33,803 nt of DNA from DASQLQ01 sp035629935 (GCA_035629935.1 DASQLQ010000095.1:1-33803), one strand, 5' to 3'; shown: positions 1 to 7,676, numbered from the stretch's first letter. Translations and numbers: made by a program. The notes: generated by a model from the letters alone, not told the origin.

Positions 1-1
1 G

Positions 2-199
2 GGTGACGACAAGATCAACGGTGGGCCCGGCATCGATCGCATGAAAGGGGGGCCGGGCTACGACACCTGCGTCTTCAGCAGCAGGAAGGAGCTCGATATG
101 TCGAGCTCGTGCGAGAAGAAGGCCCGCAGCTTCGCCCGGAGTTTCAATCCTGTTCTGGGCGATGGCCGAGCCCATCACCTTCCTTCCAGACAGACTTAA
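2..199 (+). CDS. C-terminal end of an RTX-like calcium-binding repeat protein (partial)
   Basis: The frame is open from the left edge and stops with TAA at 197-199, so only the last 65 residues are present. The first part reads GDDKINGGPGIDRMKGGPGY, which carries two copies of the GGxGxD nonapeptide pattern of hemolysin-type (RTX) repeats. Such repeats form a Ca2+-binding parallel beta-roll in secreted proteins. The remaining roughly 40 residues are basic and serine-rich with two cysteines and match nothing I recognise. With only two repeats visible, the enzymatic or adhesive domain of the parent protein cannot be inferred. Confidence 0.55.
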   Translation, partial: GDDKINGGPGIDRMKGGPGYDTCVFSSRKELDMSSSCEKKARSFARSFNPVLGDGRAHHLPSRQT

Positions 200-224
200 C
201 CGGAGGTCTTCCTAAACTGTCGGA

Positions 225-902
225 GTGAAGGCCCTCCGGTTTGCATTGATCGCTTTGCTTCTCGTAGCTGGTTCGGCGAGCGCGCATCCGATCACCAGCT
301 TTCAACGCAATGGTGCTCAGGCGAAACAGCCCCGCATCGTCGAGGATCACATCCCATACGGGCCTCAGCGCAAGAGGCAGATGGGGGCGTATTCAAAGCG
401 TCATTACGGCACTCGGACCTGGCACCTCACCCGCCGGAAAGTGATCGTGCTGCATTTCACCGCAGGCCCTTCGTATGAATCGGCTCGCAACCATTTCGCG
501 TCCAACTCGCCGAACCGGGGCGAGCTCCCGGGAGTCTGCGCTCACTACATCGTCGATAAGGACGGGACCATCTACGAGACGGTTCAACCGGGTGTTCGCT
601 GTCGTCACGCGATCGGGCTGAATCACAGATCGGTGGGGATCGAGATGGTGCAGGAGGCCGGCAAGTCGTCGCACTGGGCCGACCGCCAGATCCTCGAGCG
701 CCGCCCACAGATCGGTGCGGCACTGAAACTCGTCTCTTATCTCCGTGCGCGCTTCGGGATCCGCATGGGAGACGTGATCGGACACGCCATGGCGAATAAC
801 AGTTCCTATTTCCGAGACCTCCAGGGGTGGCGCAACGACCACACCGATTGGCTCTGGCGTGACGTAAAGGTCTTTCGCCGAAGACTGAAGCGGATGTCAT
901 GA
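225..902 (+). CDS. Exported N-acetylmuramoyl-L-alanine amidase (Amidase_2/PGRP fold)
   Basis: The 225-residue protein begins with GTG. It has a clear signal peptide (basic start, hydrophobic 5-18, SASA at 17-20), so it acts outside the membrane. The amidase fold follows from about residue 70: VLHFTAG with probable zinc ligand H77, AHYIVDKDGTIYE at 106-118, VGIEMV with probable catalytic E140, and IGHAMANNS with H187. The third ligand is probably in NDHTDW (204-209), most likely D208. The family cleaves the bond between N-acetylmuramic acid and L-alanine in peptidoglycan, or binds it. The start is not strongly supported, because the GGAGG at 202-206 is about 18 nt upstream. The stop overlaps the next start as ATGA, so this is the first gene of a translationally coupled set of three exported enzymes. 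Confidence 0.85.
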   Translation: MKALRFALIALLLVAGSASAHPITSFQRNGAQAKQPRIVEDHIPYGPQRKRQMGAYSKRHYGTRTWHLTRRKVIVLHFTAGPSYESARNHFASNSPNRGELPGVCAHYIVDKDGTIYETVQPGVRCRHAIGLNHRSVGIEMVQEAGKSSHWADRQILERRPQIGAALKLVSYLRARFGIRMGDVIGHAMANNSSYFRDLQGWRNDHTDWLWRDVKVFRRRLKRMS

Positions 903-1594
903 AGCGGATCTCCACATGTGTTCTGTTGTGTCTGATCGTGGCGGATGGCGCTACGGCCGCGCGCTCTCGGATCGGTCGTTCGGTCGAAGGCCGCCCCATC
1001 CACGTGCGCGAGTTGGGAGAGCCCTCCAGCAATCACAAAGTGCTGGTCGTCGGATGCATACACGGCAACGAGTGCGCGGGAAAGGCAGTCATCCGGACCC
1101 TGCGCCGGATGCACCTGCCCGCGGACCTCCACCTATGGTTGGTCGATGATTTCAACCCGGATGGATCGACTGCCGGGACGCGCCAGAATTCTCGAGGGAT
1201 CGATCTCAACCGCAACTTTTCCTACCAGTGGAGAGGGGGAGGCGAGCCTGGGGACACCTACTACCCCGGCCCCCGACCCTTCTCCGAGCCCGAGTCGCGC
1301 GCCGTGCGCGATTTCGTGGTCGAGCATCGTCCGGACATCACGATCTGGTACCACCAGCAGATGTCGCTCGTCGTCAAGATGCCGAAGCACCGCGCCGTGC
1401 AACGTCGCTACGCCAGGCTGGTCGACCTCCCTCTCAAGGACATCGGGAAACTTCACGGCACCGCCACTCGATGGCAGAACCACCGTTTCCCGGGCCACAT
1501 CTCGTTCGTCGTGGAACTTCCCGGAGGAGCGATGAGCTCCCGGTCCGCACGTCGCCACGCTCGCGCTGTGCTCGAAGTGGGTCGGATGCTATGA
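899..1594 (+). CDS. Exported M14-family zinc carboxypeptidase (MpaA-like)
   Basis: The 231-residue protein has a short N-terminal hydrophobic stretch (about 6-20) that should export it. The M14 signature is complete: zinc ligands H55 and E58 in CIHGNE, the substrate-binding NSRGIDLNRNF at 97-107, the third zinc ligand H152 in WYHQQ, and the catalytic base E206 in VVELPGG. The compact size and the HGNE / DLNRNF spacing resemble the murein peptide amidase A and succinylglutamate desuccinylase branch more than digestive carboxypeptidases. Together with the upstream amidase this suggests trimming of peptidoglycan peptides; that is inference from context. It overlaps the genes on both sides by 4 nt (899-902 and 1591-1594), so all three are probably made from one message. 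Confidence 0.85.
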   Translation: MKRISTCVLLCLIVADGATAARSRIGRSVEGRPIHVRELGEPSSNHKVLVVGCIHGNECAGKAVIRTLRRMHLPADLHLWLVDDFNPDGSTAGTRQNSRGIDLNRNFSYQWRGGGEPGDTYYPGPRPFSEPESRAVRDFVVEHRPDITIWYHQQMSLVVKMPKHRAVQRRYARLVDLPLKDIGKLHGTATRWQNHRFPGHISFVVELPGGAMSSRSARRHARAVLEVGRML

Positions 1595-2355
1595 CGCGCT
1601 TGAAACGCTCCTTGCGAGTGATCGCCGCCGCTGCACTGCTCCTGATGATGGCGGGCTCGGCTCCCGCCCAGGACCCAACCTCTTTCGTATTGATCGACAC
1701 GTTTCCTCACGACTCTGGTGCATTCACTCAGGGGCTCGATTTCATGGGCCGCAAGCTCTACGAGGGCACGGGTCGATACGGGGAATCCGACTTGCGACGA
1801 GTCGTCCTCGAAACGGGCAAGGTGAAGAGGAAGATCGAGAAGAACCAGAAGTACTTCGGCGAAGGCGTGACGGTTTTCAAGAAACGCATCTATCAACTCA
1901 CCTGGAGAGAACACGTCACATTCGTCTACGCACTCGATACCTGGCGCGTTGTAAAGAAACTCACCTACGAGGGAGAAGGTTGGGGGTTGACGCACAATCG
2001 ACGCCACCTCGTGATGAGCAACGGAACCAGCGAGATCGTCTTCCGAAACGCCGATGACTTCGAGATCAAACGGCGGATCAAGGTGATGGATGGGGACGAG
2101 GCGGTCACCGGTCTGAACGAGCTCGAATGGGTCAAGGGGCAGATCCTGGCCAACGTCTGGCCTACCGATCGGATCGTTAGGATCGATCCGTCGACCGGCG
2201 ACGTGACGGGTAGCTACAACATGTCGAGCCTCAGGGCGATGGAATCCGAGGATGCGGATGTCACCAACGGCATCGCCTACATGTCCGGGTCCGATCGACT
2301 TTTCGTGACCGGGAAGCACTGGGCCCACGTGTACGAGGTCGTGCTGAGGGACTAA
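1591..2355 (+). CDS. Exported glutaminyl-peptide cyclotransferase (plant/bacterial-type QC)
   Basis: I place the start at ATG 1591, which overlaps the stop of the M14 gene as ATGA and immediately precedes a signal peptide (MTRLKRSLRVIAAAALLL, cut near APAQ). The frame is open further upstream, but that part is antisense-like and adds no domain. The 254-residue product matches the five-bladed propeller glutamine cyclotransferase family along its length: FTQGLDF, YEGTGRYGES, YFGEGVTV, YQLTW, GEGWGLTH, MSNGTS, LNELEW, NVWPTDRIVRIDP. The enzyme converts N-terminal glutamine of peptides to pyroglutamate and releases ammonia. As the third gene of a coupled set with two cell-wall hydrolases it may cap or process exported peptides; the physiological substrate is unknown. 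Confidence 0.9.
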   Translation: MTRLKRSLRVIAAAALLLMMAGSAPAQDPTSFVLIDTFPHDSGAFTQGLDFMGRKLYEGTGRYGESDLRRVVLETGKVKRKIEKNQKYFGEGVTVFKKRIYQLTWREHVTFVYALDTWRVVKKLTYEGEGWGLTHNRRHLVMSNGTSEIVFRNADDFEIKRRIKVMDGDEAVTGLNELEWVKGQILANVWPTDRIVRIDPSTGDVTGSYNMSSLRAMESEDADVTNGIAYMSGSDRLFVTGKHWAHVYEVVLRD

Positions 2356-2429
2356 AGACCCCCGGGAAAGGCTTAGAGCCAGCCGACGTGGGTACAGAGA
2401 CGATGGTGCCTAGCAAAGCGAGGGTTTAG

Positions 2430-2786
2430 ATGGGCTTAAGGGTCTTGGTCGTGGATGACGACCAGAGTTTCCAGCAATTGATGGAGGTCACGCTCCTCCT
2501 GGAGCCGACCGTCAGCGATGTGGAGCTGGCGGGAGACGGCCCCCAGGCGATCGAGGTCTGCCGTGAGTTCCAACCGGATCTCGTGTTCGTCGACTCTCTT
2601 CTGCCCCAGATGACCGGCGACGAAGTTTCGGAACAACTGCGCCGGGACTTCCCCGACGTGCGGATCGTTTCGCTCTCCGGTGTCCAAGACAAGAATGCCG
2701 GGCCGAACGAGCGACTAGAGAAGAGCTCCGCAACGGTGGAGGACGTACGCAGGGTTGTAGCCGAGACGAAACCGAGGCGTCGCTAG
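2430..2786 (+). CDS. Stand-alone response regulator receiver domain
   Basis: The protein of 118 residues is a single CheY-like receiver. The acidic pocket D9-D10-D11 sits in VLVVDDD, the phospho-acceptor is D55 in FVDSLLPQMTG, the switch hydroxyl is S81 or S83 in RIVSLSG, and the conserved lysine is K98. No output domain follows, so it would act by protein contact. No histidine kinase is encoded nearby. GAGGG at 2420-2424, 5 nt before the ATG, supports this start. The C-terminal segment after the lysine is short and polar (ATVEDVRRVVAETKPRRR), so the last helix is present but brief. Its partner cannot be told from this window. Confidence 0.85.
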   Translation: MGLRVLVVDDDQSFQQLMEVTLLLEPTVSDVELAGDGPQAIEVCREFQPDLVFVDSLLPQMTGDEVSEQLRRDFPDVRIVSLSGVQDKNAGPNERLEKSSATVEDVRRVVAETKPRRR

Positions 2787-2814
2787 CCCAACTTGCAGGT
2801 GATGGTCTCGACCA

Positions 2815-3216
2815 TCAGCCCAATTTATACGTGACGAGTCCCTTCGCTACGAGGTCGCCGGCAGGCGTCACGACCTCGATGTCGCAGTAGCACAACGACC
2901 GGCCCCTTCTGATCACCCGGGCCGAGGCAGTCAGGTCGACCCCTTTCGCGGCAGCGACGAAATTCACCGTTAGCGCGACCGTCGTGCCACGCGGGTTCTC
3001 GGGCAGCTCCGTTACGGACCAAGCCGCCGCGGTCGCAGCCGTGTCGATCAGGGATGAGATCGCACCGCCGTGAACGATGTCGGCGATCGTTACGAGCGAT
3101 TCCTTGAACGGCATCTCGAGCACTGCGCGATCGGGTTCCGTCTCGACCAGGCGAATCCCCAGCTGCGAGGCGTACGGCGCCCCTGAGATCAACGCCTCGA
3201 TGAGGTCTCTGCTCAT
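2815..3216 (-). CDS. PaaI-family hotdog-fold thioesterase
   Basis: The 133-residue protein fits a single-hotdog acyl-CoA thioesterase of the PaaI/4HBT type. The signature VHGGAISSLIDTAATAA is at 48-64, with the substrate-contacting H49-G50-G51 and probable catalytic acid D58. The following strands (TTVALTVNFVAAAKG, LTASARVIRRGRSL, CDIEV, LVAKGLVTYKL) show the usual pattern. It would hydrolyse an acyl- or aryl-CoA thioester in the cytoplasm; the acyl group is not predictable. It is divergent from the GNAT gene, with only 17 nt between the two starts, so the promoters must overlap or lie within coding sequence. Confidence 0.85.
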   Translation of the reverse strand: MSRDLIEALISGAPYASQLGIRLVETEPDRAVLEMPFKESLVTIADIVHGGAISSLIDTAATAAAWSVTELPENPRGTTVALTVNFVAAAKGVDLTASARVIRRGRSLCYCDIEVVTPAGDLVAKGLVTYKLG

Positions 3217-3233
3217 CAGGGGAGAATAGAACT

Positions 3234-3899
3234 ATGGCTGCATCCGGAACCGCTCCGGCTCCCTCGGAGACCTTCGAGGCCGACCTCGACGACGGCACGA
3301 GGATCCTGTTCCGGCCGATCCGGCCCGATGACAAAAGCCGACTGGAAGCGGGACTTGAGCACTTATCAGCCGAATCCAGATACATGCGTTTCTTTCGTCA
3401 CTTCGACCACTTCTCGGACGCTCAGCTCAAGTACCTGACAGAGGTCGACTTCAACGACCACTTCGCATGGATGGCGACCATGCCCGATCTCCCGGGCGAG
3501 CCAGGAGCCGGGGTGGGTCGCTGGATCAGGACCCCGGGCGAACCCAACATCGCGGAAGGAGCCGTCACGGTTGTCGACAAGCTCCACCACCGTGGGATCG
3601 GGTCGACTCTGTTGTGGCTGATGGCGCGCTCCGCGATCCAACACGGCATCGAAGCATTCCGTGCATGGACCCTTGGTGAGAACCGAGCGGTCCTCGATCT
3701 ACTACATCAGATGGGTGCCCGTCCCGGCCGATGGGACTCGGGTGTGCTCGAGGTGATCGTCCCTCTCCCGAGGGACGTTGCAGATCTGGAGGAGACCGCC
3801 GCCCCTCTGGTCCTGAAGGCCGCCGCCTCCGGAGTTCTTCAGGCCGAGGCCGATCCTCTGCGCCCTGCGGCTACGCGGCTCAGGCCTCCTGAAGGGTGA
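3234..3899 (+). CDS. GNAT-family N-acetyltransferase (Pat-like)
   Basis: The protein has 221 residues. After a short polar leader it opens with LDDGTRILFRPIRPDDKSRL, followed by HLSAESRYMRFF, the beginning typical of the protein-acetyltransferase (Pat) and related GNAT branch. The acetyl-CoA pyrophosphate-binding loop is HRGIGSTLL at 119-127, preceded by the AVTVVD strand. The later AWTLGENRAVLDLLHQMGA is the usual GNAT motif B region. It would transfer acetyl from acetyl-CoA to an amine; protein lysine is a guess. No cyclic-nucleotide or amino-acid binding domain is fused to it. GGGGAG at 3219-3224 supports the ATG. Its 3' end overlaps the convergent msrA gene by 20 nt. Confidence 0.82.
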   Translation: MAASGTAPAPSETFEADLDDGTRILFRPIRPDDKSRLEAGLEHLSAESRYMRFFRHFDHFSDAQLKYLTEVDFNDHFAWMATMPDLPGEPGAGVGRWIRTPGEPNIAEGAVTVVDKLHHRGIGSTLLWLMARSAIQHGIEAFRAWTLGENRAVLDLLHQMGARPGRWDSGVLEVIVPLPRDVADLEETAAPLVLKAAASGVLQAEADPLRPAATRLRPPEG

Positions 3900-4362
3900 T
3901 GGTGCAGGAAGCAAGGCCCTTCTTCTCGAGGTAACGCTGGTGATACTCCTCGGCTTCAAAGAATGTGGGGGCAGGGGTGATCCCCGTAGCGATCGGCTTG
4001 CGGAACCGAGATTGAGCCTCGGCTTTCGAGCGCGTGGCCGTCACCTCTTGTTCCGGCGTGTGAAAGAAGATCTCTGTCCGGTACTGGCTTCCGTAGTCGG
4101 GCCCTTGCCTATTGACCTGCGTGGGGTCGTGGCCGCTCCAGAACACCTCGAGTAGGTCTTCGTAAGCGACCTTGTCGGGATCGAACTCCACCTGAACCGC
4201 CTCTGCGTGGCCGGTTCGGTCGGAACAGACCTCTTTGTAGGACGGATCCTCGGTGTGGCCACCGATATAGCCCACCTTGGTGTTGAGGACTCCCTCGATC
4301 TTGCGGAAATCCGCTTCCACGCCCCAGAAACAACCCGCTGCGAAGGTGGCTTTCTCGGTCAT
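3880..4362 (-). CDS. msrA: Peptide-methionine (S)-S-oxide reductase MsrA
   Basis: The product has 160 residues, and every MsrA landmark is visible. The catalytic C11 is in AAGCFWGVE (8-16), followed by VGYIGGHTEDPSYKEVC, the region TGHAEAVQVEFDP, and DYGSQYRTEIFF. C153 near the end is a candidate resolving cysteine and C46 is a second. The enzyme reduces the S epimer of methionine sulfoxide in proteins and free methionine, with thioredoxin as usual donor. No MsrB domain is fused. A strong AGGAGGACC lies just before the ATG on the minus strand (about 4367-4375). A perfect inverted repeat lies directly upstream of it (listed separately). Confidence 0.95.
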   Translation of the reverse strand: MTEKATFAAGCFWGVEADFRKIEGVLNTKVGYIGGHTEDPSYKEVCSDRTGHAEAVQVEFDPDKVAYEDLLEVFWSGHDPTQVNRQGPDYGSQYRTEIFFHTPEQEVTATRSKAEAQSRFRKPIATGITPAPTFFEAEEYHQRYLEKKGLASCTITLQEA

Positions 4363-4377
4363 CTCGGTCCTCCTTTG

Positions 4378-4400
4378 TTGTTCTCCAGTCTAGAGAACAA
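4378..4400. promoter_or_regulatory. Perfect 8-bp inverted repeat upstream of msrA
   Basis: TTGTTCTC at 4378-4385 and its exact complement GAGAACAA at 4393-4400 flank a 7-nt spacer. The element lies 16-38 nt upstream of the msrA start codon, immediately before its ribosome-binding site, and downstream of the LVIVD gene on the same strand. No T-run follows on the minus strand, so it reads more like an operator or leader hairpin than an intrinsic terminator. Confidence 0.5.
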
Positions 4401-4452
4401 ACGAGACCCCGCTTCCGTTCCCACCACTTCCGTCGGATCCGGCCCCTCTGAG

Positions 4453-5571
4453 TTACTTGGCGTTGAATTTAAGGATGTCGATCCCACGCGAGTAATCGAT
4501 CGCATAAACGATCTCGTCCGTGAGCCAGTAGGAGGCCGAGGTCGAGCCGCCCCAGGGAACGAAGTAGCCCACCTCTTTGATCTTCCCCTTCGAGGAGATC
4601 TCGACGAAGCGGGTGCCGTGCTCGTACGAGCCGAGCGCTACGAGGCCCCCGTTCTCATAGTCGGGGTGTTCCTGGAACCAGTGGGCCGAGCACCCCAGAC
4701 CGTTGGCGGGAGGACTGCCGTCGGTGTAAGTACCGCTGCTCAACTGGTAGATGTCGGTCAGTTTGAACTGGTGCGTTCTCTTCCAGCCGCGTGTGTCCCA
4801 CGTCATGAACGCTCCATTCGCCCCGGTGCAGCGACCGGTTCCGTTCGATTCCGAAGAGAACAGGACGAAATCCTCCGTGGCTTTGTTCGGCCACCGGTTC
4901 GAGTGGATGCCTCCCGTCACTCGCTCGTCTTCGCCGACGGCCAGAAGCTTCGGCTTGGTGGGGTTCTTGCGTCCGTCGAGATAGAGGATCGGGTTGGAAG
5001 AGCTGAGCATCAGTCCGGGGGCAACCTCGTTGAGATCGTGTGCGCCCGACGCCGGCATCCCCTCAGCCCAGTTGCCGGCGAGCTTCGGCTTGGCCGGGTC
5101 GCGCAGGTCCACGATCACGCCGGTGGAGGAATAGGTGTACTTGCACTTGAGCATGCACTCCGACGTATGGCCGCCGCCGCCGTCCAGCGTTCCGATCTCT
5201 TGAGGGTTCTCTTTGTCCTCCACATCCCAGACGTGGAGGACGTTCTGAGGGAGCTGCTCGGAGAAGATCATGATCTTGCCGTTCGTGGCAACGTCTTCGT
5301 TCTCGAACTTGAATCCGAACGGGGTTATCGAAAGTCTGACGGGGTTCAAGGGATCCGACACGTCGTAGATCGAGAAAGACTTCCACGAGGTGAGGTACAG
5401 GTACTTGCCGATCACCTTCATGCCTGTCGCCGTGCCCTCCTCGAACGCGATGTGCTTGAGGTACTCGACGTTGTCGGAGGTATAGCCGCCCTCGGTCGGC
5501 CCTGCGCTGGCCGGAGCCAGGCTGATGGAGGTGAGCAAGGTAAGAGTGAGAACGGCGATGAGCTTCTTCAT
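4453..5571 (-). CDS. Exported LVIVD-repeat beta-propeller protein, paralogue 1
   Basis: I start at ATG 5571 because a signal peptide begins there (MKKLIAVLTLTLLTSISLAP, cut near ASA); the upstream 45 codons of open frame add nothing. The 372-residue protein carries LVIVD-type repeats: SFSIYDVSDPLNPVRL, VWDVEDKENPQEIG, GVIVDLRDPAKPKLAGNW, and a closing YAIDYSRGIDILKF. LVIVD proteins are surface beta-propellers of unknown function. The product also has a CxxxC (CMLKC), a second Cys pair, and several invariant-looking histidines (GGHTS, SGAHDLNE, IHSNRWP, AHWFQEHP, YEHGTRF) that could bind metal. It is divergent from paralogue 2, with 107 nt between starts, and related to paralogue 3 at 18,772-20,244. 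Confidence 0.85.
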   Translation of the reverse strand: MKKLIAVLTLTLLTSISLAPASAGPTEGGYTSDNVEYLKHIAFEEGTATGMKVIGKYLYLTSWKSFSIYDVSDPLNPVRLSITPFGFKFENEDVATNGKIMIFSEQLPQNVLHVWDVEDKENPQEIGTLDGGGGHTSECMLKCKYTYSSTGVIVDLRDPAKPKLAGNWAEGMPASGAHDLNEVAPGLMLSSSNPILYLDGRKNPTKPKLLAVGEDERVTGGIHSNRWPNKATEDFVLFSSESNGTGRCTGANGAFMTWDTRGWKRTHQFKLTDIYQLSSGTYTDGSPPANGLGCSAHWFQEHPDYENGGLVALGSYEHGTRFVEISSKGKIKEVGYFVPWGGSTSASYWLTDEIVYAIDYSRGIDILKFNAK

Positions 5572-5594
5572 CCGGGGCCCCCCTAGTGCGCTGA

Positions 5595-5621
5595 CGAATC
5601 TTTCGGGAGTATTCGCCCGAA
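5595..5621. promoter_or_regulatory. Nested inverted repeats between the divergent LVIVD genes
   Basis: Two overlapping dyads occupy the centre of the 107-nt divergent intergenic region: CGAAT (5595-5599) with ATTCG (5611-5615), and TTCGGG (5602-5607) with CCCGAA (5616-5621). An operator or promoter element serving both genes is plausible. No confident -35/-10 pair was assigned. Confidence 0.35.
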
Positions 5622-5678
5622 GTGTCCCTTTTCCCTGCCGAGGAGGAACCGCCCCCTCTGAGGGCGAATCCCTGGGGC

Positions 5679-6812
5679 ATGAGGCCACTTCGCCGCGTCC
5701 GCACACTGGCCATCGCCCTGGTTATCGGCGTGGGCGCGGTGTCGCCAGCCGCACCGGCGGGGGGAGCCGGCTTCACGAGCCCAAACGTGACCTATGTGAA
5801 GACCGTGCCGTTCGAGGCCGGGGCGCAGACGGGAGCCCGGATTGTCGGCAAGCATCTTTATGTCGGCGGGGCCAAGTCCTTCTCGATCTACGACATCTCC
5901 ACACCTGAAGACCCACAGCTACTCAGCCTTACGCCGATCGGCGTCACGTTCCCCATGGAGGACATAGATACAAACGGGAAGATCCTTCTGATCCAGGACG
6001 AACAGGGATCGGCGCGGGTGCAAGGTGGGCTGTTGCAGATCTGGGATATCGAGGACAAGACCGCCCCCGTGAAGATCGCTGAGGTGTCCGGCGTCAACGA
6101 CCACACGTTCTCTTGCGTGCTCCGCTGCACTTACGCGTACGGCTCCCGAGGCAACATCGTGGATCTCCACGATCCGGTGAACCCCAAGGTGGTCGGCAAC
6201 TGGGGCTCGTTCAATCCCAACGATGGCTTCGATGTGACGGAAGTGGCGCCGGGGCTCGTACTGACCTCAACGCGTGTCATGTACCTGCTCGACGCACGCA
6301 AGAACCCGGCGAAGCCCAAGGTCATCGCTCAGGGAAGCACGCACGACAACCGCCTGATCCACTCGAACCGGTGGCCGAACGGGGGCAAGGATCGCTTCTA
6401 CCTGGTCCAGGGAGAAACGCCGATATCCCAGACATGCAACGAGGAGTCGGGCGCATTCATGACCTGGGATGCCTCGAAGTGGAAAAGGACGCGGTCTTTC
6501 TCGGTCATCGACGAGTTCCGGGTCGCCAACGGCACCTATACCGATGGCGATCCACCGGCCGGAGTGTGGGGCTGCACGAACATGTGGTTCGACGATCATC
6601 CGACATTCAACAACGGGGGCCTCGTCGCCGCGGGCTTCTTCGAGCACGGCGCGCGGTTCTTGAAGGTGAGTCCCACCGGCCAGATATCGCAGGTCGGTTA
6701 CTTCACTCCGTTCGGGGGCGAGACGATCGCAACTTATTGGGCCACCGACGACATCGTCTACGCGATCGACCTGCATCGCGGTATCGACGTGCTCCGCTTT
6801 TCGTCGAACTAA
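5679..6812 (+). CDS. Exported LVIVD-repeat beta-propeller protein, paralogue 2
   Basis: The start is taken at ATG 5679, which gives a proper signal peptide (MRPLRRVRTLAIALVIGVGA, cut near GGA); the frame extends 19 codons upstream without adding a domain. The 377-residue protein matches paralogue 1 collinearly: SFSIYDISTPEDPQLLSLTP, IWDIEDKTAPVKI, NIVDLHDPVNPKVVGNW, LLDARKNPAKPK, IHSNRWPNGGKD, FFEHGARFL and a final YAIDLHRGIDVLRF. The cysteine pair (CVLRC) is kept. Two histidines present in the other copies are lost: GFDVTEV replaces (A/G)HD, and NMWFDDHP replaces AHWF. It is divergent from paralogue 1 and ends 6 nt from the convergent thioesterase gene. Function unknown. Confidence 0.85.
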   Translation: MRPLRRVRTLAIALVIGVGAVSPAAPAGGAGFTSPNVTYVKTVPFEAGAQTGARIVGKHLYVGGAKSFSIYDISTPEDPQLLSLTPIGVTFPMEDIDTNGKILLIQDEQGSARVQGGLLQIWDIEDKTAPVKIAEVSGVNDHTFSCVLRCTYAYGSRGNIVDLHDPVNPKVVGNWGSFNPNDGFDVTEVAPGLVLTSTRVMYLLDARKNPAKPKVIAQGSTHDNRLIHSNRWPNGGKDRFYLVQGETPISQTCNEESGAFMTWDASKWKRTRSFSVIDEFRVANGTYTDGDPPAGVWGCTNMWFDDHPTFNNGGLVAAGFFEHGARFLKVSPTGQISQVGYFTPFGGETIATYWATDDIVYAIDLHRGIDVLRFSSN

Positions 6813-6818
6813 CGTCGA

Positions 6819-7676
6819 CTAAGTAAGTCCCAACGCCAGCTGTCGCGATTGAGCGACTAAGCGGCCATCCTGGGTCCACATCTCGCCGTCTTCTTCGAAG
6901 AATCCCTCGCGTCCGAGACTGGAGTGAAACCGTCCGAGGAAGAAGTCTTCGGGCTTAGCGTCTGGAAGCGGCAGAGGCGTCCGGAAGTGCATAGTCAGAT
7001 CGATCGTGGGCGCCACCACCGGTTGCGTCGCGATCGGAAAGATCGCCGGCGCCCAGGCATCGAGAAGGCAAGCGACCACGCAGGCATCGGCCACAACCGT
7101 GTCCCGCATGCGGAACCACCCGCCGAGCTCTGCTTTCTTGGAACCCGTGAATGGTGGGTCGCCGATCGTCCACCGCATGTCGAAGTTCTTTAGGAACGCA
7201 GGGACCTGATCGCCCTCGATCGGAACGGGGAACCCTTCATCCGGCGAGCCAACCTCGGGCATCGGCGCGTTGTCGAATGACAGACCCGGCCACTCGGCCG
7301 AGAAAGCGGCGAGTGCCATCGCCATCGGCTTCCCGTCTTGGTCCGCCCGGGCAGTCATGAAGGACATCGATCGCCCGGCTCGCTCGAGCTTGACCTCGAT
7401 GTCGAGATCGCCGCTCTTGGGCGCCGCTACGAAATGCGTCGTGAACGACCGGATCGGCCTGGTTGCGTCGTCGAGTCCTTCGGTCAGGGCCCGCAGGATG
7501 ATCGCGGACAAGTAGCCGCCATGGGGGCCGCGCACGACCCACCACGCCGGATCCAACGCCGCGGTGAAGCGGTCCTCGGCGGTTCGGCGAATCGCCGTTG
7601 TTTGTTCGAAGAACGAGATAGCGCTAGCCGATGTCTCTGACTCGAGCGACTCCGTCCAGGAGCCCCCAGATTGCAC
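6819..7676 (-). CDS. Double-hotdog acyl-CoA thioesterase (TesB-like/4HBT_3)
   Basis: The core matches the thioesterase-like superfamily of two tandem hotdogs. The first half has RFTAALDPAWWVVRGPHGG, YLSAIILRAL, RPIRSFTTHFVAAPKSGD and RAGRSMSFMTARADQDG. The second has GGWFRMRD, ACVVACLLDAWAPAIFP, TIDLTMHFR and a closing EMWTQDGRLVAQSRQLAL. It would hydrolyse an acyl-CoA; the substrate is unknown. The start is uncertain. GTG 7676 gives 285 residues, normal for the family, but overlaps the upstream CADD-like gene by about 50 nt. No ATG, GTG or TTG lies in frame between it and the conserved SFFEQTT segment. The overlap suggests cotranscription with that gene. Confidence 0.78.
   Translation of the reverse strand: MQSGGSWTESLESETSASAISFFEQTTAIRRTAEDRFTAALDPAWWVVRGPHGGYLSAIILRALTEGLDDATRPIRSFTTHFVAAPKSGDLDIEVKLERAGRSMSFMTARADQDGKPMAMALAAFSAEWPGLSFDNAPMPEVGSPDEGFPVPIEGDQVPAFLKNFDMRWTIGDPPFTGSKKAELGGWFRMRDTVVADACVVACLLDAWAPAIFPIATQPVVAPTIDLTMHFRTPLPLPDAKPEDFFLGRFHSSLGREGFFEEDGEMWTQDGRLVAQSRQLALGLT

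Noticed and set aside
4207..5586. Long plus-strand open frame opposite LVIVD paralogue 1
   Set aside because: It is antisense to a gene with signal peptide and repeat motifs, encodes a low-complexity Arg/Val/Gly-rich product, and reflects high GC on the complementary strand.
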